Below are positions 17,344 to 25,099 of a stretch of 60,994 nt of DNA, piece by piece (position 1 is the stretch's first letter; each line of letters begins with the position of its first letter). The translations under genes and the position numbers were made by a program. Origin of the DNA: Collinsella aerofaciens (GTDB lineage: Bacteria; Actinomycetota; Coriobacteriia; Coriobacteriales; Coriobacteriaceae); contig CAJMHW010000007.1 in assembly GCA_905213325.1 (NCBI GenBank), positions 1 to 60,994 of the forward strand. The letters are read 5' to 3'. A model generated the notes under the pieces. The model searched no databases. It had not been told where the DNA came from and worked only from the letters and a program-made list of their open reading frames with translations.

Positions 17344-17862
17344 ATGACGTGTAAGCTATCTGCTATCGTCGCCGTGTGTGACGATTGGGGCATTGGGTGC
17401 GAGGGCGACATGGTGGTGTCCAATCGCGCCGATATGCGCCATTTTGTGGCCTGCACCAAGGGCTGCCCGGTTATCATGGGACGCAAGACTCTGCTGAGTT
17501 TTCCCGGCGGGCGTCCGCTCAAGAACCGCCGCAATATCGTGCTCACCCGCGACGAGAGCTTTGCCCCCGAGGGCGTCGACGTGGTGCATAGTATCGACGA
17601 GGCGCTCGCCGCGGTTGCCGATGAGCCCGTTGCCTGGGTGATCGGTGGCGGCGATGTCTATCGGCATTTTTTGCCGTATTGCGTCGAGGCCGAGGTCACG
17701 CATAACCACTGCGTCCATGTCGTGGATACGTACTTTCCCGATTTGGAAGCCGATCCTGCGTGGGAGATTGCGCAGCGTAGCGGGGTCGCGACGATTGCCG
17801 CCGGTGAGGGTGACGAGGGCGTCGATTATGAGTTCGTGACGTATCGTCGCATCGAGGCGTAA
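17344..17862 (+). CDS. folA: Dihydrofolate reductase
   Basis: A 172-residue DHFR. It has the N-terminal strand and loop LSAIVAVCDDWGIG, a substrate-binding acidic residue (Asp30 in NRADMRHF), the NADPH-binding VIMGRKTLLSFPGGRPL and the C-terminal VIGGGDVYRHFLPY. It reduces dihydrofolate to tetrahydrofolate. ATG 17344 is preferred over two in-frame GTG codons just after the thyA stop because AGGTGG then lies 5 nt away. It forms a two-gene unit with thyA. Confidence 0.95.
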   Translation: MTCKLSAIVAVCDDWGIGCEGDMVVSNRADMRHFVACTKGCPVIMGRKTLLSFPGGRPLKNRRNIVLTRDESFAPEGVDVVHSIDEALAAVADEPVAWVIGGGDVYRHFLPYCVEAEVTHNHCVHVVDTYFPDLEADPAWEIAQRSGVATIAAGEGDEGVDYEFVTYRRIEA

Positions 17863-17971
17863 ATCGTCTGGCGTGAACGGTATCATCGGGTTGATTGAAT
17901 GCATGGGGCGGCGCTTAGCGTCGCCTCGTTTGGTATAGATGTGCTGTAAAGAAGGGTGCGGGCTGGCTGCT

Positions 17972-18886
17972 ATGACTGATGCCGTTGAGGTTCTGCGAAT
18001 TGATTCGCTCGAGGACGAGCGGCTCGATGCCTACGTGCGACTGACCGAGCGTGAGCTTCGCTGCGTGCTGGAGCCGCAGAAGGGCATTTTTATCGCTGAG
18101 AGTGCCAAGGTCATCGAGCGTGCGGTTCGCGCCGGATATGAGCCGGTGAGCTTTCTTCTGGGCGAGCGCTGGCTCGACCAGATGATGCCGCTGTTTGACC
18201 AGCTTGTCGTGCGCGAGGGAGCGGGTCCGGTTCCCGTGTTCGTGGCCTCCATGGAGCTCATGGAGCAGTTGACGGGCTTTAACGTGACGCGCGGCGCGCT
18301 GGCGGCGTTCCGTCGCCCGCGTCAGATTCCGGTTGATGAGTTCTTGGGCGGCGTTGTCGAGGCGGCGGGGGGTCGTCCGGTGCGCGTGTGCGTGCTTGAG
18401 GGTATTGTCGATCACACCAATGTTGGCGCGATTTTCCGCTCGGCTGCCGCATTGAACGTTGACGGTATTTTGGTCAGCCCGACGTGCTGCGATCCACTGT
18501 ATCGTCGCTCGGCCCGCGTGAGCATGGGCACCGTGTTTCAGGTGCCGTGGACGCGCATTGGCAGCGAGGCTCGTGTGTGGCCGCATGATGGTCTGAGCGC
18601 GTTGCACGATGCCGGTTTTTCGTGTGCCGCTATGGCGTTGACGGACGACTCTGTTTCGCTTGATGATCCTGTACTGCGGAAGATTGATCGCTTGGCGATT
18701 TTTATGGGCACCGAGGGTGCCGGCTTGGGCGCCAAGACCATTGCCGGCTGTGACCACGCGGTGCGCATTCCGATGGCGCACGGGGTCGATTCGCTCAACG
18801 TGGCCGCGGCGAGCGCCGTCGCCTTTTGGCAGCTGTGCCCGCACGTGAGCAATGAGTATCACTACCAGCCGGGTTTGTATCACTAG
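17972..18886 (+). CDS. SpoU (TrmH)-family RNA 2'-O-methyltransferase
   Basis: A 304-residue SPOUT-class enzyme. The N-terminal region (residues 25-125) is a SpoU substrate-binding domain (PQKGIFIAESAKVIERAV). The C-terminal half carries all three SpoU motifs: NVGAIFRSAAALNVDGI, IFMGTEGAGLG and IPMAHGVDSLNVAAAS. The target nucleotide is unknown; rRNA or tRNA is likely. ATG 17972 has GAAGGG 15 nt upstream, a long spacer, so the start is uncertain; ATG 17939 is the alternative. A GC-rich hairpin (17910-17927) lies in front. Confidence 0.9.
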   Translation: MTDAVEVLRIDSLEDERLDAYVRLTERELRCVLEPQKGIFIAESAKVIERAVRAGYEPVSFLLGERWLDQMMPLFDQLVVREGAGPVPVFVASMELMEQLTGFNVTRGALAAFRRPRQIPVDEFLGGVVEAAGGRPVRVCVLEGIVDHTNVGAIFRSAAALNVDGILVSPTCCDPLYRRSARVSMGTVFQVPWTRIGSEARVWPHDGLSALHDAGFSCAAMALTDDSVSLDDPVLRKIDRLAIFMGTEGAGLGAKTIAGCDHAVRIPMAHGVDSLNVAAASAVAFWQLCPHVSNEYHYQPGLYH

Positions 18887-19011
18887 GCAGATATTTTGCA
18901 CTGGGCTCTGATTCGGGGTGTTTCGTTCGACGCCGGTCGGTGCTAAGCTGGTATTTGCTTTGGTCTTAAATTGCCGTTTTGTTGTTTAACATACGTTGGC
19001 GGGGAGGGCGT

Positions 19012-20361
19012 GTGGCTAAGAAATCTACGGCTATTGATGTAACGCAAGGAGTCATTTGGCAGCAATTGCTGTCGCTGTGCGTTCCCATCTTTTTTAGTTC
19101 GTTTTTTCAGCAGGCCTACACGCTTATCGGTACGTATATCGTTGGCCAGTTTGGCGGCAAGCTCGCGCTGGGTGGCATTCAAGCCACGATGGTGCTCACC
19201 GAGCTCTGCATTGGCTTTTGCGTTGGCGTCGGCGCCGGCTGCGCGGTCATTACCGGTCAGTATTTTGGCCAGCACGATGATGAGCGACTGAGTCGTTCGG
19301 TCCATACAGCCATGACGCTCGCACTGGTGGGCGGTATCGTTTTCTCGATTCTTGGCATAGTGTTCGTTGAGCCCATGCTGGTGCTTATGAACACGCCGCA
19401 TGAACTATTGGCCGAGGGCGTGGCCTATGCTCGTTGCTATTTTGCCGCCATGGTTGCGGCGCTGCTGCTCAATATGGGAACGGCATTGCTGCGCGCCGTG
19501 GGCGACACGCGCGGGCCTGCTGTGATTATCGCTTCCGGCTGCCTTGTTAATGCGGTGCTGGATGTCATCTTCGTTGCCGTGCTTCATATGGAGGCTCTGG
19601 GCTGCGGCATCGCGGTGGCGCTGACCATTTGCTCCAACGCCACGATGATCGTGTTGCGCATGTTGCGCGCTCCGGGTGCATGGCGTCTTTCGCTATCTAA
19701 GCTCGGCATCGATCGCGGTATTTGCAAGAGTATGATCTCGTGTGGTCTGCCACTCGGTTTTCAATCGGCTGCCTATTCGATCTCGAACGTGCTGATCCAG
19801 GTGTCGGTTAATTCGTTTGGCGCCGATGTCACGACTGCTTGGGGTCTATCTGGGCGCCTGGATGGCATTATCTGGATGGTGACCGAGGCGCTCGGCGTAT
19901 CGATCACTACGTTCTCGGCGCAGAACTTTGGCGCGCGCAACTACGAGCGCATGCGCAAGGGCTACCATACGTCGCTCGTGCTGTCGTTTATGCTCATTGG
20001 TGGCCTGTCTGCCGTGCTGCTGGTGTTCTCGGGCCCGCTGTCGCGTTTGTTTGTCGACGATGCTTCGATTTCGGCGTACACCACGACTATCCTCCATTTC
20101 ATTGCGCCGTTCTATGCGATTTTCTCGATTATCGAGAACGCCTCGGGTTCCATCCGCGGCGCCGGCGTGAGTCTGCAGCCTATGATGCTCACCATCTTTG
20201 GCACCGTCGTACTCAGAGTGATTTGGGTGTTTGCGATCATGCCCTTCGATCCGTCGCTCGAGCATCTACTGCTGGTCTACCCCGTAACCTGGCTCATCAC
20301 CGCAACCATGTTCACCATCTACCACCACAGCGGCAACTGGCTAGGTCGCGCCACCGCCTAG
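19012..20361 (+). CDS. MATE family efflux transporter
   Basis: A 449-residue membrane protein with about twelve hydrophobic segments in two homologous halves (first half up to about residue 225). The opening VIWQQLLSLCVPIFFSSFFQ and the repeat element GTALLRAVGDTRGPAVI are typical of MATE/DinF exporters, which expel drugs or metabolites using a proton or sodium gradient. The substrate cannot be read. GTG 19012 is chosen for GGGGAGGG 3-4 nt upstream; an upstream in-frame TTG at 18979 lacks a site. Confidence 0.92.
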   Translation: MAKKSTAIDVTQGVIWQQLLSLCVPIFFSSFFQQAYTLIGTYIVGQFGGKLALGGIQATMVLTELCIGFCVGVGAGCAVITGQYFGQHDDERLSRSVHTAMTLALVGGIVFSILGIVFVEPMLVLMNTPHELLAEGVAYARCYFAAMVAALLLNMGTALLRAVGDTRGPAVIIASGCLVNAVLDVIFVAVLHMEALGCGIAVALTICSNATMIVLRMLRAPGAWRLSLSKLGIDRGICKSMISCGLPLGFQSAAYSISNVLIQVSVNSFGADVTTAWGLSGRLDGIIWMVTEALGVSITTFSAQNFGARNYERMRKGYHTSLVLSFMLIGGLSAVLLVFSGPLSRLFVDDASISAYTTTILHFIAPFYAIFSIIENASGSIRGAGVSLQPMMLTIFGTVVLRVIWVFAIMPFDPSLEHLLLVYPVTWLITATMFTIYHHSGNWLGRATA

Positions 20362-20384
20362 CTCATCCGTCGGGTTCCCCTGAT

Positions 20385-20453
20385 AAGTTGCGGTGAAATA
20401 GTTTCTGAAAAGCCCTTGCGGACCGTCAAACAAGTTCTATTCCACCGCAACTT
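20385..20453. repeat. Inverted repeat, family A copy 1 (AAGTTGCGGTGAAATAG)
   Basis: AAGTTGCGGTGAAATAG at 20385-20401 is complementary to 20437-20453 with one mismatch; the spacer is 35 nt. The same arm occurs in a second, perfect inverted repeat at 54585-54655. Both copies lie directly downstream of a gene, which is typical of REPIN-like elements. It may also serve as a bidirectional terminator between MATE and cobO. Confidence 0.75.
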
Positions 20454-20490
20454 CCTTATGAGCTGTAGGTGTTGGCGGAAAACGAATCAA

Positions 20491-20976
20491 TTAGTATTCG
20501 ATGCCTTGGCGGGCTAGGAGACCTTCATCGAAGTAGTGTTTGACGGGGCGCATTTCGGTTACTAGGTCGGCAAGGTCGGCGAGGGGTAGCAAGCCGCGGC
20601 CGGGGAGCACGAGTTTCGTGGTGGCGGGCTTTATCGCGATCAGCGCTTCGACATCCTTGCGCGTTACAAAGCCGCGGCGCATCGCTTCGCCGAGTTCGTC
20701 CAGGATGAGCGCATCGACCTGCGAGATCTGCTCGCGTGCTAGCTCCAGAATCTGTGCCGCGCAGGCCTCGGGCGTGTCGTGGTCGGCTTGTACGGTGCGC
20801 AGACCCAAACGGGGCGCCGCATCATGCTCGGCGCAGTGAAGTTTCTTGACAGACTGCAGCCTAAGAACGTTAAGTCCATAGCCCGTCGCGCGCAGCGCGA
20901 GCCCCAGCGCAGCCTTCGTCTTGCCCTTGCCGTCTCCCGTATAGATTTGAACCTTGCCGACTTACAGTGATGCCAT
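20491..20976 (-). pseudogene. cobO: Corrinoid adenosyltransferase, CobO-like, with in-frame UAA at codon 5
   Basis: From ATG 20976 the frame reads M-A-S-L-stop, then continues without interruption as a CobO/BtuR-type protein: VGKVQIYTGDGKGKTKAALG (P-loop; the usual KTTAA is KTKAA), ILDELGEAMRRG, and the family C-terminus LADLVTEMRPVKHYFDEG...GIEY. AAAGGA lies 5 nt before the ATG, so the start is convincing, but codon 5 (20964-20962) is TAA. No ATG, GTG or TTG follows until the TTG at 20808, past the P-loop. CobO adenylates corrinoids during B12 synthesis or salvage. The gene may be freshly inactivated, use a non-standard start (GTC 20961), or contain a sequencing error. It diverges from ftsH. 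Confidence 0.75.
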
Positions 20977-21068
20977 CTCTGTCCTTTCGTGCCCGGCGTC
21001 GGTTTATCACCGCTCGGGTTGGGTATTCTAGAAACCATTATCAACCCCAGTAGATGGAGTTCAAGCAG

Positions 21069-22961
21069 ATGGAGATGGATGACAACAAGCGTAGACGGAA
21101 TATGATCCTCTACGTGCTCATCGCCTTCGTCGTCTACCTCGTGCTCTCGACCGTTCTGTTCCCCAACATCGGTCACACGCAGCAGATTACGAAGACCGAT
21201 TACTCGACGTTTGTCAAAGCCCTCGATAAGAAGAGTGTCGACAAGGTCGAGTACAACACGGACGATTACTCGATTTATTACACCAAGAAGGGCGAGGACG
21301 AGAACATCGCCTATAAGACGACCGGTGTGCCGAACGATGCGGGCTTTACCGATCGCGTGCTTGAGTCTGGCGCTTCGCTGGAGTCGGTCGTTCCCGATAA
21401 GAACTCGGGTTTGATGACCTACTACCTGCTCACACTCATTCTTCCCATGGCGATTTTCTTCCTCATCGGTTGGTGGCTCAACCGCCGCATGAAGAAGGCT
21501 ATGGGCGATGACGGCCCGTCGATGAACTTTGGCGGCGGCGGTTTTGGCGGCGGCGGACTGGGTAAGTCCGGCGCGCGCGTGATCGCCTCCAAGGACGTGG
21601 GCGTGACCTTTAAGGACGTCGCCGGCCAGGAAGAGGCCAAGGAATCTCTCAAGGAGGTCGTCGACTTTCTGGAGAAGCCGCAGCGCTACGAGGAGATCGG
21701 CGCCAAGCTGCCGCGCGGTGCTCTCCTTGTTGGCCCTCCGGGTACCGGTAAGACCCTGCTTGCCAAGGCTGTTGCCGGCGAGGCCGGTGTTCCGTTCTTT
21801 AGCATTTCGGGCTCTGAGTTCGTTGAGATGTTTGTTGGTCGCGGCGCTGCTAAGGTTCGTGACCTGTTTAAGCAGGCCAAGGAAAAGGCCCCGTGCATCG
21901 TTTTTATCGATGAGATCGATACCATCGGTAAGAAGCGCGATGGCGGCGGCTTTAGCGGCAACGACGAGCGCGAGCAGACGCTCAATCAGTTGCTGACCGA
22001 GATGGATGGCTTCGATAACCATAAGGGTATCGTTGTCCTTGCCGCAACCAACCGCCCCGACAGTCTCGATCCCGCTCTACTGCGCCCCGGTCGTTTTGAC
22101 CGCCGCATCCCCGTCGAGCTGCCCGATCTGACCGGCCGCAAGAACATCCTCGAGCTGCATGCCAAGAGCGTGAAGACCGAGCCGCCGATCGACCTGACCG
22201 CGATTGCCCGCGCCACGCCCGGTGCCTCGGGCGCCGACCTGGCCAATATCATCAACGAGGGCGCCCTGCGCGCCGTTCGCGAGGGTCGCAAGCGTGCAAC
22301 CCAGGACGACTTCGAGGAGTCGGTGGAGGTCGTCATTGCCGGCCAACAGCGTAAGTCCACGGTGCTGTCCGACCACGAGAAGCAGGTCGTTTCTTATCAC
22401 GAGATCGGCCATGCCATCGTTGCCGCTCGCCAGAAGGGCTCTGCGCCGGTCACGAAGATCACCATCGTGCCGCGCACGAGCGGTGCTCTTGGTTATACCA
22501 TGCAGGTCGAGGAGGACGAGCGCTTCCTGACGACGCGCCAGGAGGTCTTGGACAAGCTCGCTGTCTATTGCGGTGGCCGCGCAGCCGAGGAGCTCATCTT
22601 TGGAGAGATGACGACCGGCGCCGCCAACGACATCGAGCAGGCCACCAAGCTCGCCCGTAATATGGTGACGCGCTTTGGTATGTCCGACGAGTTTGGCATG
22701 ATGGCGCTCGGTACCGTGCAGAACGCGTATCTCAATCAGGACACGTCGCTCACCTGCGCCCCCGGTACGGCCGAGCGCGTGGACGCGATTGTCGCCAAGC
22801 TGATCGAGGATGCGCACGACCGCGCTTTGCAGATTCTGAAGGAGAACAAGTTCAAGCTCCATGAGCTGGCTCGTTATCTGTACAAGAAGGAGACCATCAC
22901 GGGTGAGGAGTTCATGAACCTTCTCACGCGCGAGAATCCGCTGATGCCCAAGCAACAGTAA
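21069..22961 (+). CDS. ftsH: ATP-dependent zinc metalloprotease FtsH
   Basis: About 630 residues. Two membrane segments (near residues 11-32 and 118-140) flank an extracytoplasmic domain, followed by a glycine-rich linker, an AAA+ domain with GPPGTGKT near 222 and IVFIDEIDTIGKKR, and a peptidase domain with the zinc motif HEIGH near 444. FtsH degrades misfolded membrane proteins and short-lived regulators. ATG 21069 has GGAG 9 nt upstream; ATG 21054 is an in-frame alternative without a ribosome site. A TATTCT -10 box at 21024 supports a promoter in the divergent intergenic region. Confidence 0.96.
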   Translation: MEMDDNKRRRNMILYVLIAFVVYLVLSTVLFPNIGHTQQITKTDYSTFVKALDKKSVDKVEYNTDDYSIYYTKKGEDENIAYKTTGVPNDAGFTDRVLESGASLESVVPDKNSGLMTYYLLTLILPMAIFFLIGWWLNRRMKKAMGDDGPSMNFGGGGFGGGGLGKSGARVIASKDVGVTFKDVAGQEEAKESLKEVVDFLEKPQRYEEIGAKLPRGALLVGPPGTGKTLLAKAVAGEAGVPFFSISGSEFVEMFVGRGAAKVRDLFKQAKEKAPCIVFIDEIDTIGKKRDGGGFSGNDEREQTLNQLLTEMDGFDNHKGIVVLAATNRPDSLDPALLRPGRFDRRIPVELPDLTGRKNILELHAKSVKTEPPIDLTAIARATPGASGADLANIINEGALRAVREGRKRATQDDFEESVEVVIAGQQRKSTVLSDHEKQVVSYHEIGHAIVAARQKGSAPVTKITIVPRTSGALGYTMQVEEDERFLTTRQEVLDKLAVYCGGRAAEELIFGEMTTGAANDIEQATKLARNMVTRFGMSDEFGMMALGTVQNAYLNQDTSLTCAPGTAERVDAIVAKLIEDAHDRALQILKENKFKLHELARYLYKKETITGEEFMNLLTRENPLMPKQQ

Positions 22962-22987
22962 CGCCGCGGTCGAGCCAGTAAACGCCG

Positions 22988-23024
22988 ACGCCCCATTTGA
23001 GCAGCTTTCTCAAATGGGGCGTTT
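22988..23024 (+). terminator. Terminator after ftsH
   Basis: A 13-bp perfect stem (ACGCCCCATTTGA at 22988-23000 with 23010-23022) and TTT follow ftsH by 26 bp. Its T-tract ends just before the ribosome site of the next gene. Confidence 0.85.
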
Positions 23025-23042
23025 TGCTTGAGAGGGATGGAA

Positions 23043-23498
23043 ATGAAGATCGTGGTGAGCGCCTGCTTGATGGGCGAGAGCTGCAAGTATAACGGGCTTG
23101 ACAACTATCGTCGCGAGTTGGTCGAGGCCTGCGAGCGTACAGGGACTGAGGTCCTCTTGGTGTGCCCTGAGGTCTTTGGCGGCCTGCCCACGCCGCGCAG
23201 GCCGTCCGAGATTGTGAACGGCGAGGTCCGTACCTGCGAGGGTACCTCGGTCGATCGCGAGTTTCGCCTGGGCGCTCAACGTGCGCTCGACATGTGCGAG
23301 CAGGCGGGCGGCCCGTCCGAGATCGTTGCGTGCATTTTGCAGGATCGCAGTCCGTCGTGCGGCGTGGGCCATATCTACGACGGATCCTTCAGCGGCACGC
23401 TCACAACAGGTAACGGTGTCTTCGTTGACCTGCTCCTGCGCCACGGCTACCGCGTTATCCCGGCTAGCGAGTTCGACTCGAGCATGTTACGGCAATAA
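23043..23498 (+). CDS. DUF523 family protein
   Basis: A 151-residue protein of the DUF523 family, recognised from KIVVSACLMGESCKYNG near the start, CPEVFGGLPTPRRPSEI in the middle, and LQDRSPSCGVGHIYDGSFSG towards the end. Several conserved cysteines (Cys8, Cys14, CPEV, SPSCG) suggest metal or cluster binding. No biochemical role is established. ATG 23043 is chosen because GAGAGGG lies 6 nt upstream; ATG 23037 would abut that site. It ends against a strong bidirectional terminator. Confidence 0.88.
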   Translation: MKIVVSACLMGESCKYNGLDNYRRELVEACERTGTEVLLVCPEVFGGLPTPRRPSEIVNGEVRTCEGTSVDREFRLGAQRALDMCEQAGGPSEIVACILQDRSPSCGVGHIYDGSFSGTLTTGNGVFVDLLLRHGYRVIPASEFDSSMLRQ

Positions 23499-23538
23499 AA
23501 AACCGCCACAAAGGTATTGTCCCCTTTGTGGCGGTTTT
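23499..23538. terminator. Bidirectional terminator, repeat family B
   Basis: A perfect 16-bp stem (AAAACCGCCACAAAGG with CCTTTGTGGCGGTTTT) lies between the convergent DUF523 and alcohol dehydrogenase genes. A-tracts and T-tracts on both sides allow termination in both directions. The arm closely matches the terminator at 31274-31315. Confidence 0.9.
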
Positions 23539-23544
23539 GGTCGG

Positions 23545-24633
23545 TTAGGCCAGGATAGAATGGCCGTAGGCGTTGGCGGCCTTGATGGCGGCGGCGAACT
23601 TTTCGTCGGTGAAGGGCTCCGGGTTGCCTTGCTTCCACTCGTTGGTGGCGTGTGCGTATTCGCACAGGGCAGGGATGTCGGCCTCGGAAAGTCCGACCTG
23701 CTCAAGCGTTACGGGCAGGCCCATCTGCTTGTTAAAGGCGGCGTAGCGTTCAAGGCTCTCGGTATCGCCCGTATAGGCAAACAGCACGAGCACGCCCAGG
23801 CTCACGACCTCACCGTGCAGATAGGTTCCCTCGCGCGGAATGCTGCACGTCGCATTGTAGAACGCGTGCGCCACGCTCGAGTTGTAGTAGTAATCGTTTT
23901 GGTTGGTCAGGTTCGAGACATAGCCCGTGTTGACCACGATGTCGAGCGCGATCTGCTTGACGGCCTCGCTCGACAGATTCCGGCGCACGTCCTCAAGACC
24001 CTGGACGCCATAGGTAAACAGCGGCTCGGAGCAGGTGTGGGCGAGTGCCAGGCCAAGACCGGCGGTGTGCTCCAAATTACCGGCGCTCGTGGCGTACTCG
24101 ACCTCGGGCTGCTTAGACAGGGCATCGCCCACGCCGGCCCAGAAGTACTCTGCCGGTGCCTCGGCGATGATCTTGGGGTTGATGAAGATGTGCGCCGGTC
24201 GGTTGGGGTACGAATAGCCCTCGAGCGAGCCATCGTCATTGTAGACAACGGCAATGGCGGTCGCGGCCGAGCAGTTGGAGCAAATCGTCGGTACGGTAAA
24301 GACGATCTTCTTGAGCTCGATGGCTGCGGTCTTCACGGTGTCGAGCGCCTTGCCGCCGCCGCATGCGATGAGCACGTCGGCTTCCTGGCAGGCAGGGGAG
24401 TTCACGACCTTGGCGATATTGGCACGCGTACTGTTGGTGCCATAGACGCGCGTCTCCAGGACCTCGACATCGGTAACTTCAAGTGCCGCCTCGATTCCCG
24501 GCAGCGCCGCAGCCAGGGCTCGCTTGCCGCCGATGATGGCGACCTTGGTCGCTCCGTACTCGGCCAGTGCGGCGGGCAGCTCGGTAAAGCAATCCTCGCC
24601 AACGGTATAATCACTCATTCCAATCGTGCGCAT
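23545..24633 (-). CDS. Iron-containing alcohol dehydrogenase, glycerol dehydrogenase-like
   Basis: A 362-residue group III (iron-type) alcohol dehydrogenase closest in pattern to GldA. The NAD-binding segment is ACGGGKALDTVKTAA (residues 90-104), then FTVPTICSNCSAATAI. Predicted metal ligands are Asp170 (AGVGDALSK), His256 (SSVAHAFYN) and His273 (YLHGEVVSLG). It likely interconverts a polyol or alcohol and its ketone with NAD; the substrate cannot be fixed from sequence. GAAGG lies 6 nt before the ATG. It is a single minus-strand gene divergent from the ileS leader. Confidence 0.88.
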   Translation of the reverse strand: MRTIGMSDYTVGEDCFTELPAALAEYGATKVAIIGGKRALAAALPGIEAALEVTDVEVLETRVYGTNSTRANIAKVVNSPACQEADVLIACGGGKALDTVKTAAIELKKIVFTVPTICSNCSAATAIAVVYNDDGSLEGYSYPNRPAHIFINPKIIAEAPAEYFWAGVGDALSKQPEVEYATSAGNLEHTAGLGLALAHTCSEPLFTYGVQGLEDVRRNLSSEAVKQIALDIVVNTGYVSNLTNQNDYYYNSSVAHAFYNATCSIPREGTYLHGEVVSLGVLVLFAYTGDTESLERYAAFNKQMGLPVTLEQVGLSEADIPALCEYAHATNEWKQGNPEPFTDEKFAAAIKAANAYGHSILA

Positions 24634-24772
24634 GGCAACCTTCTTTCTTTCGATAAAGTGCTTTCAGGTATTTTGCTCCTAGAGCAGGGCTGTAATAGCG
24701 AGAAATTTCGAACGTATAAAACCAATGTTGAGGGTTTTTCGACGGCGCTGACCGTGCTACCATACACTGCAT

Positions 24773-25056
24773 GAGCGTTGATGGGGACGAGTAGTCGGCC
24801 GTCCGCATGCTACAGAGAGCGGGGAGCGCTGAGATCCCGTGCATGCGACCGATGAAAATCACCCCGGAGCTGCGGTCCCAACGGACGTGCCGCATAGGCA
24901 CGTCTTAGTAGATATCGCCGAGATGGTCGTCGATACAGGCCAGCCGAGTAACGGATGCGAGCGCGCGAATACGCGGGCGAGGGCATCTAAGCTGGGTGGT
25001 TAAACGAAGAGCTTTTGTGGCGCTTCGTCCCAGCTTGTAGGGACGGGCGCTTTTTT
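24773..25056 (+). promoter_or_regulatory. Isoleucine T-box riboswitch of ileS
   Basis: A complete transcriptional T-box. Stem I carries the GACGAGTAGTC start and the AGAGAGCGGGG / GCTGAGATCCCG distal region. The specifier loop GAAAATCACC shows ATC (isoleucine) at 24858-24860. A hairpin GACGTGCC/GGCACGTC sits at 24884-24904. The antiterminator pairs AAGCTGGG (24989-24996) with CCCAGCTT (25029-25036) around the bulge TGGTTAA and a second helix ACGAAGAGC/GCGCTTCGT. The competing terminator is 25020-25056 (GCGCTTCGTCCC with GGGACGGGCGC, then six T). Uncharged tRNA-Ile should permit read-through into ileS. Between 24634 and 24772 I see only the likely divergent promoters. Confidence 0.95.
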
Positions 25057-25099
25057 GGTGCCCAACGGGCGTGCGCGCCCACGACATGAAAGGGGTACC

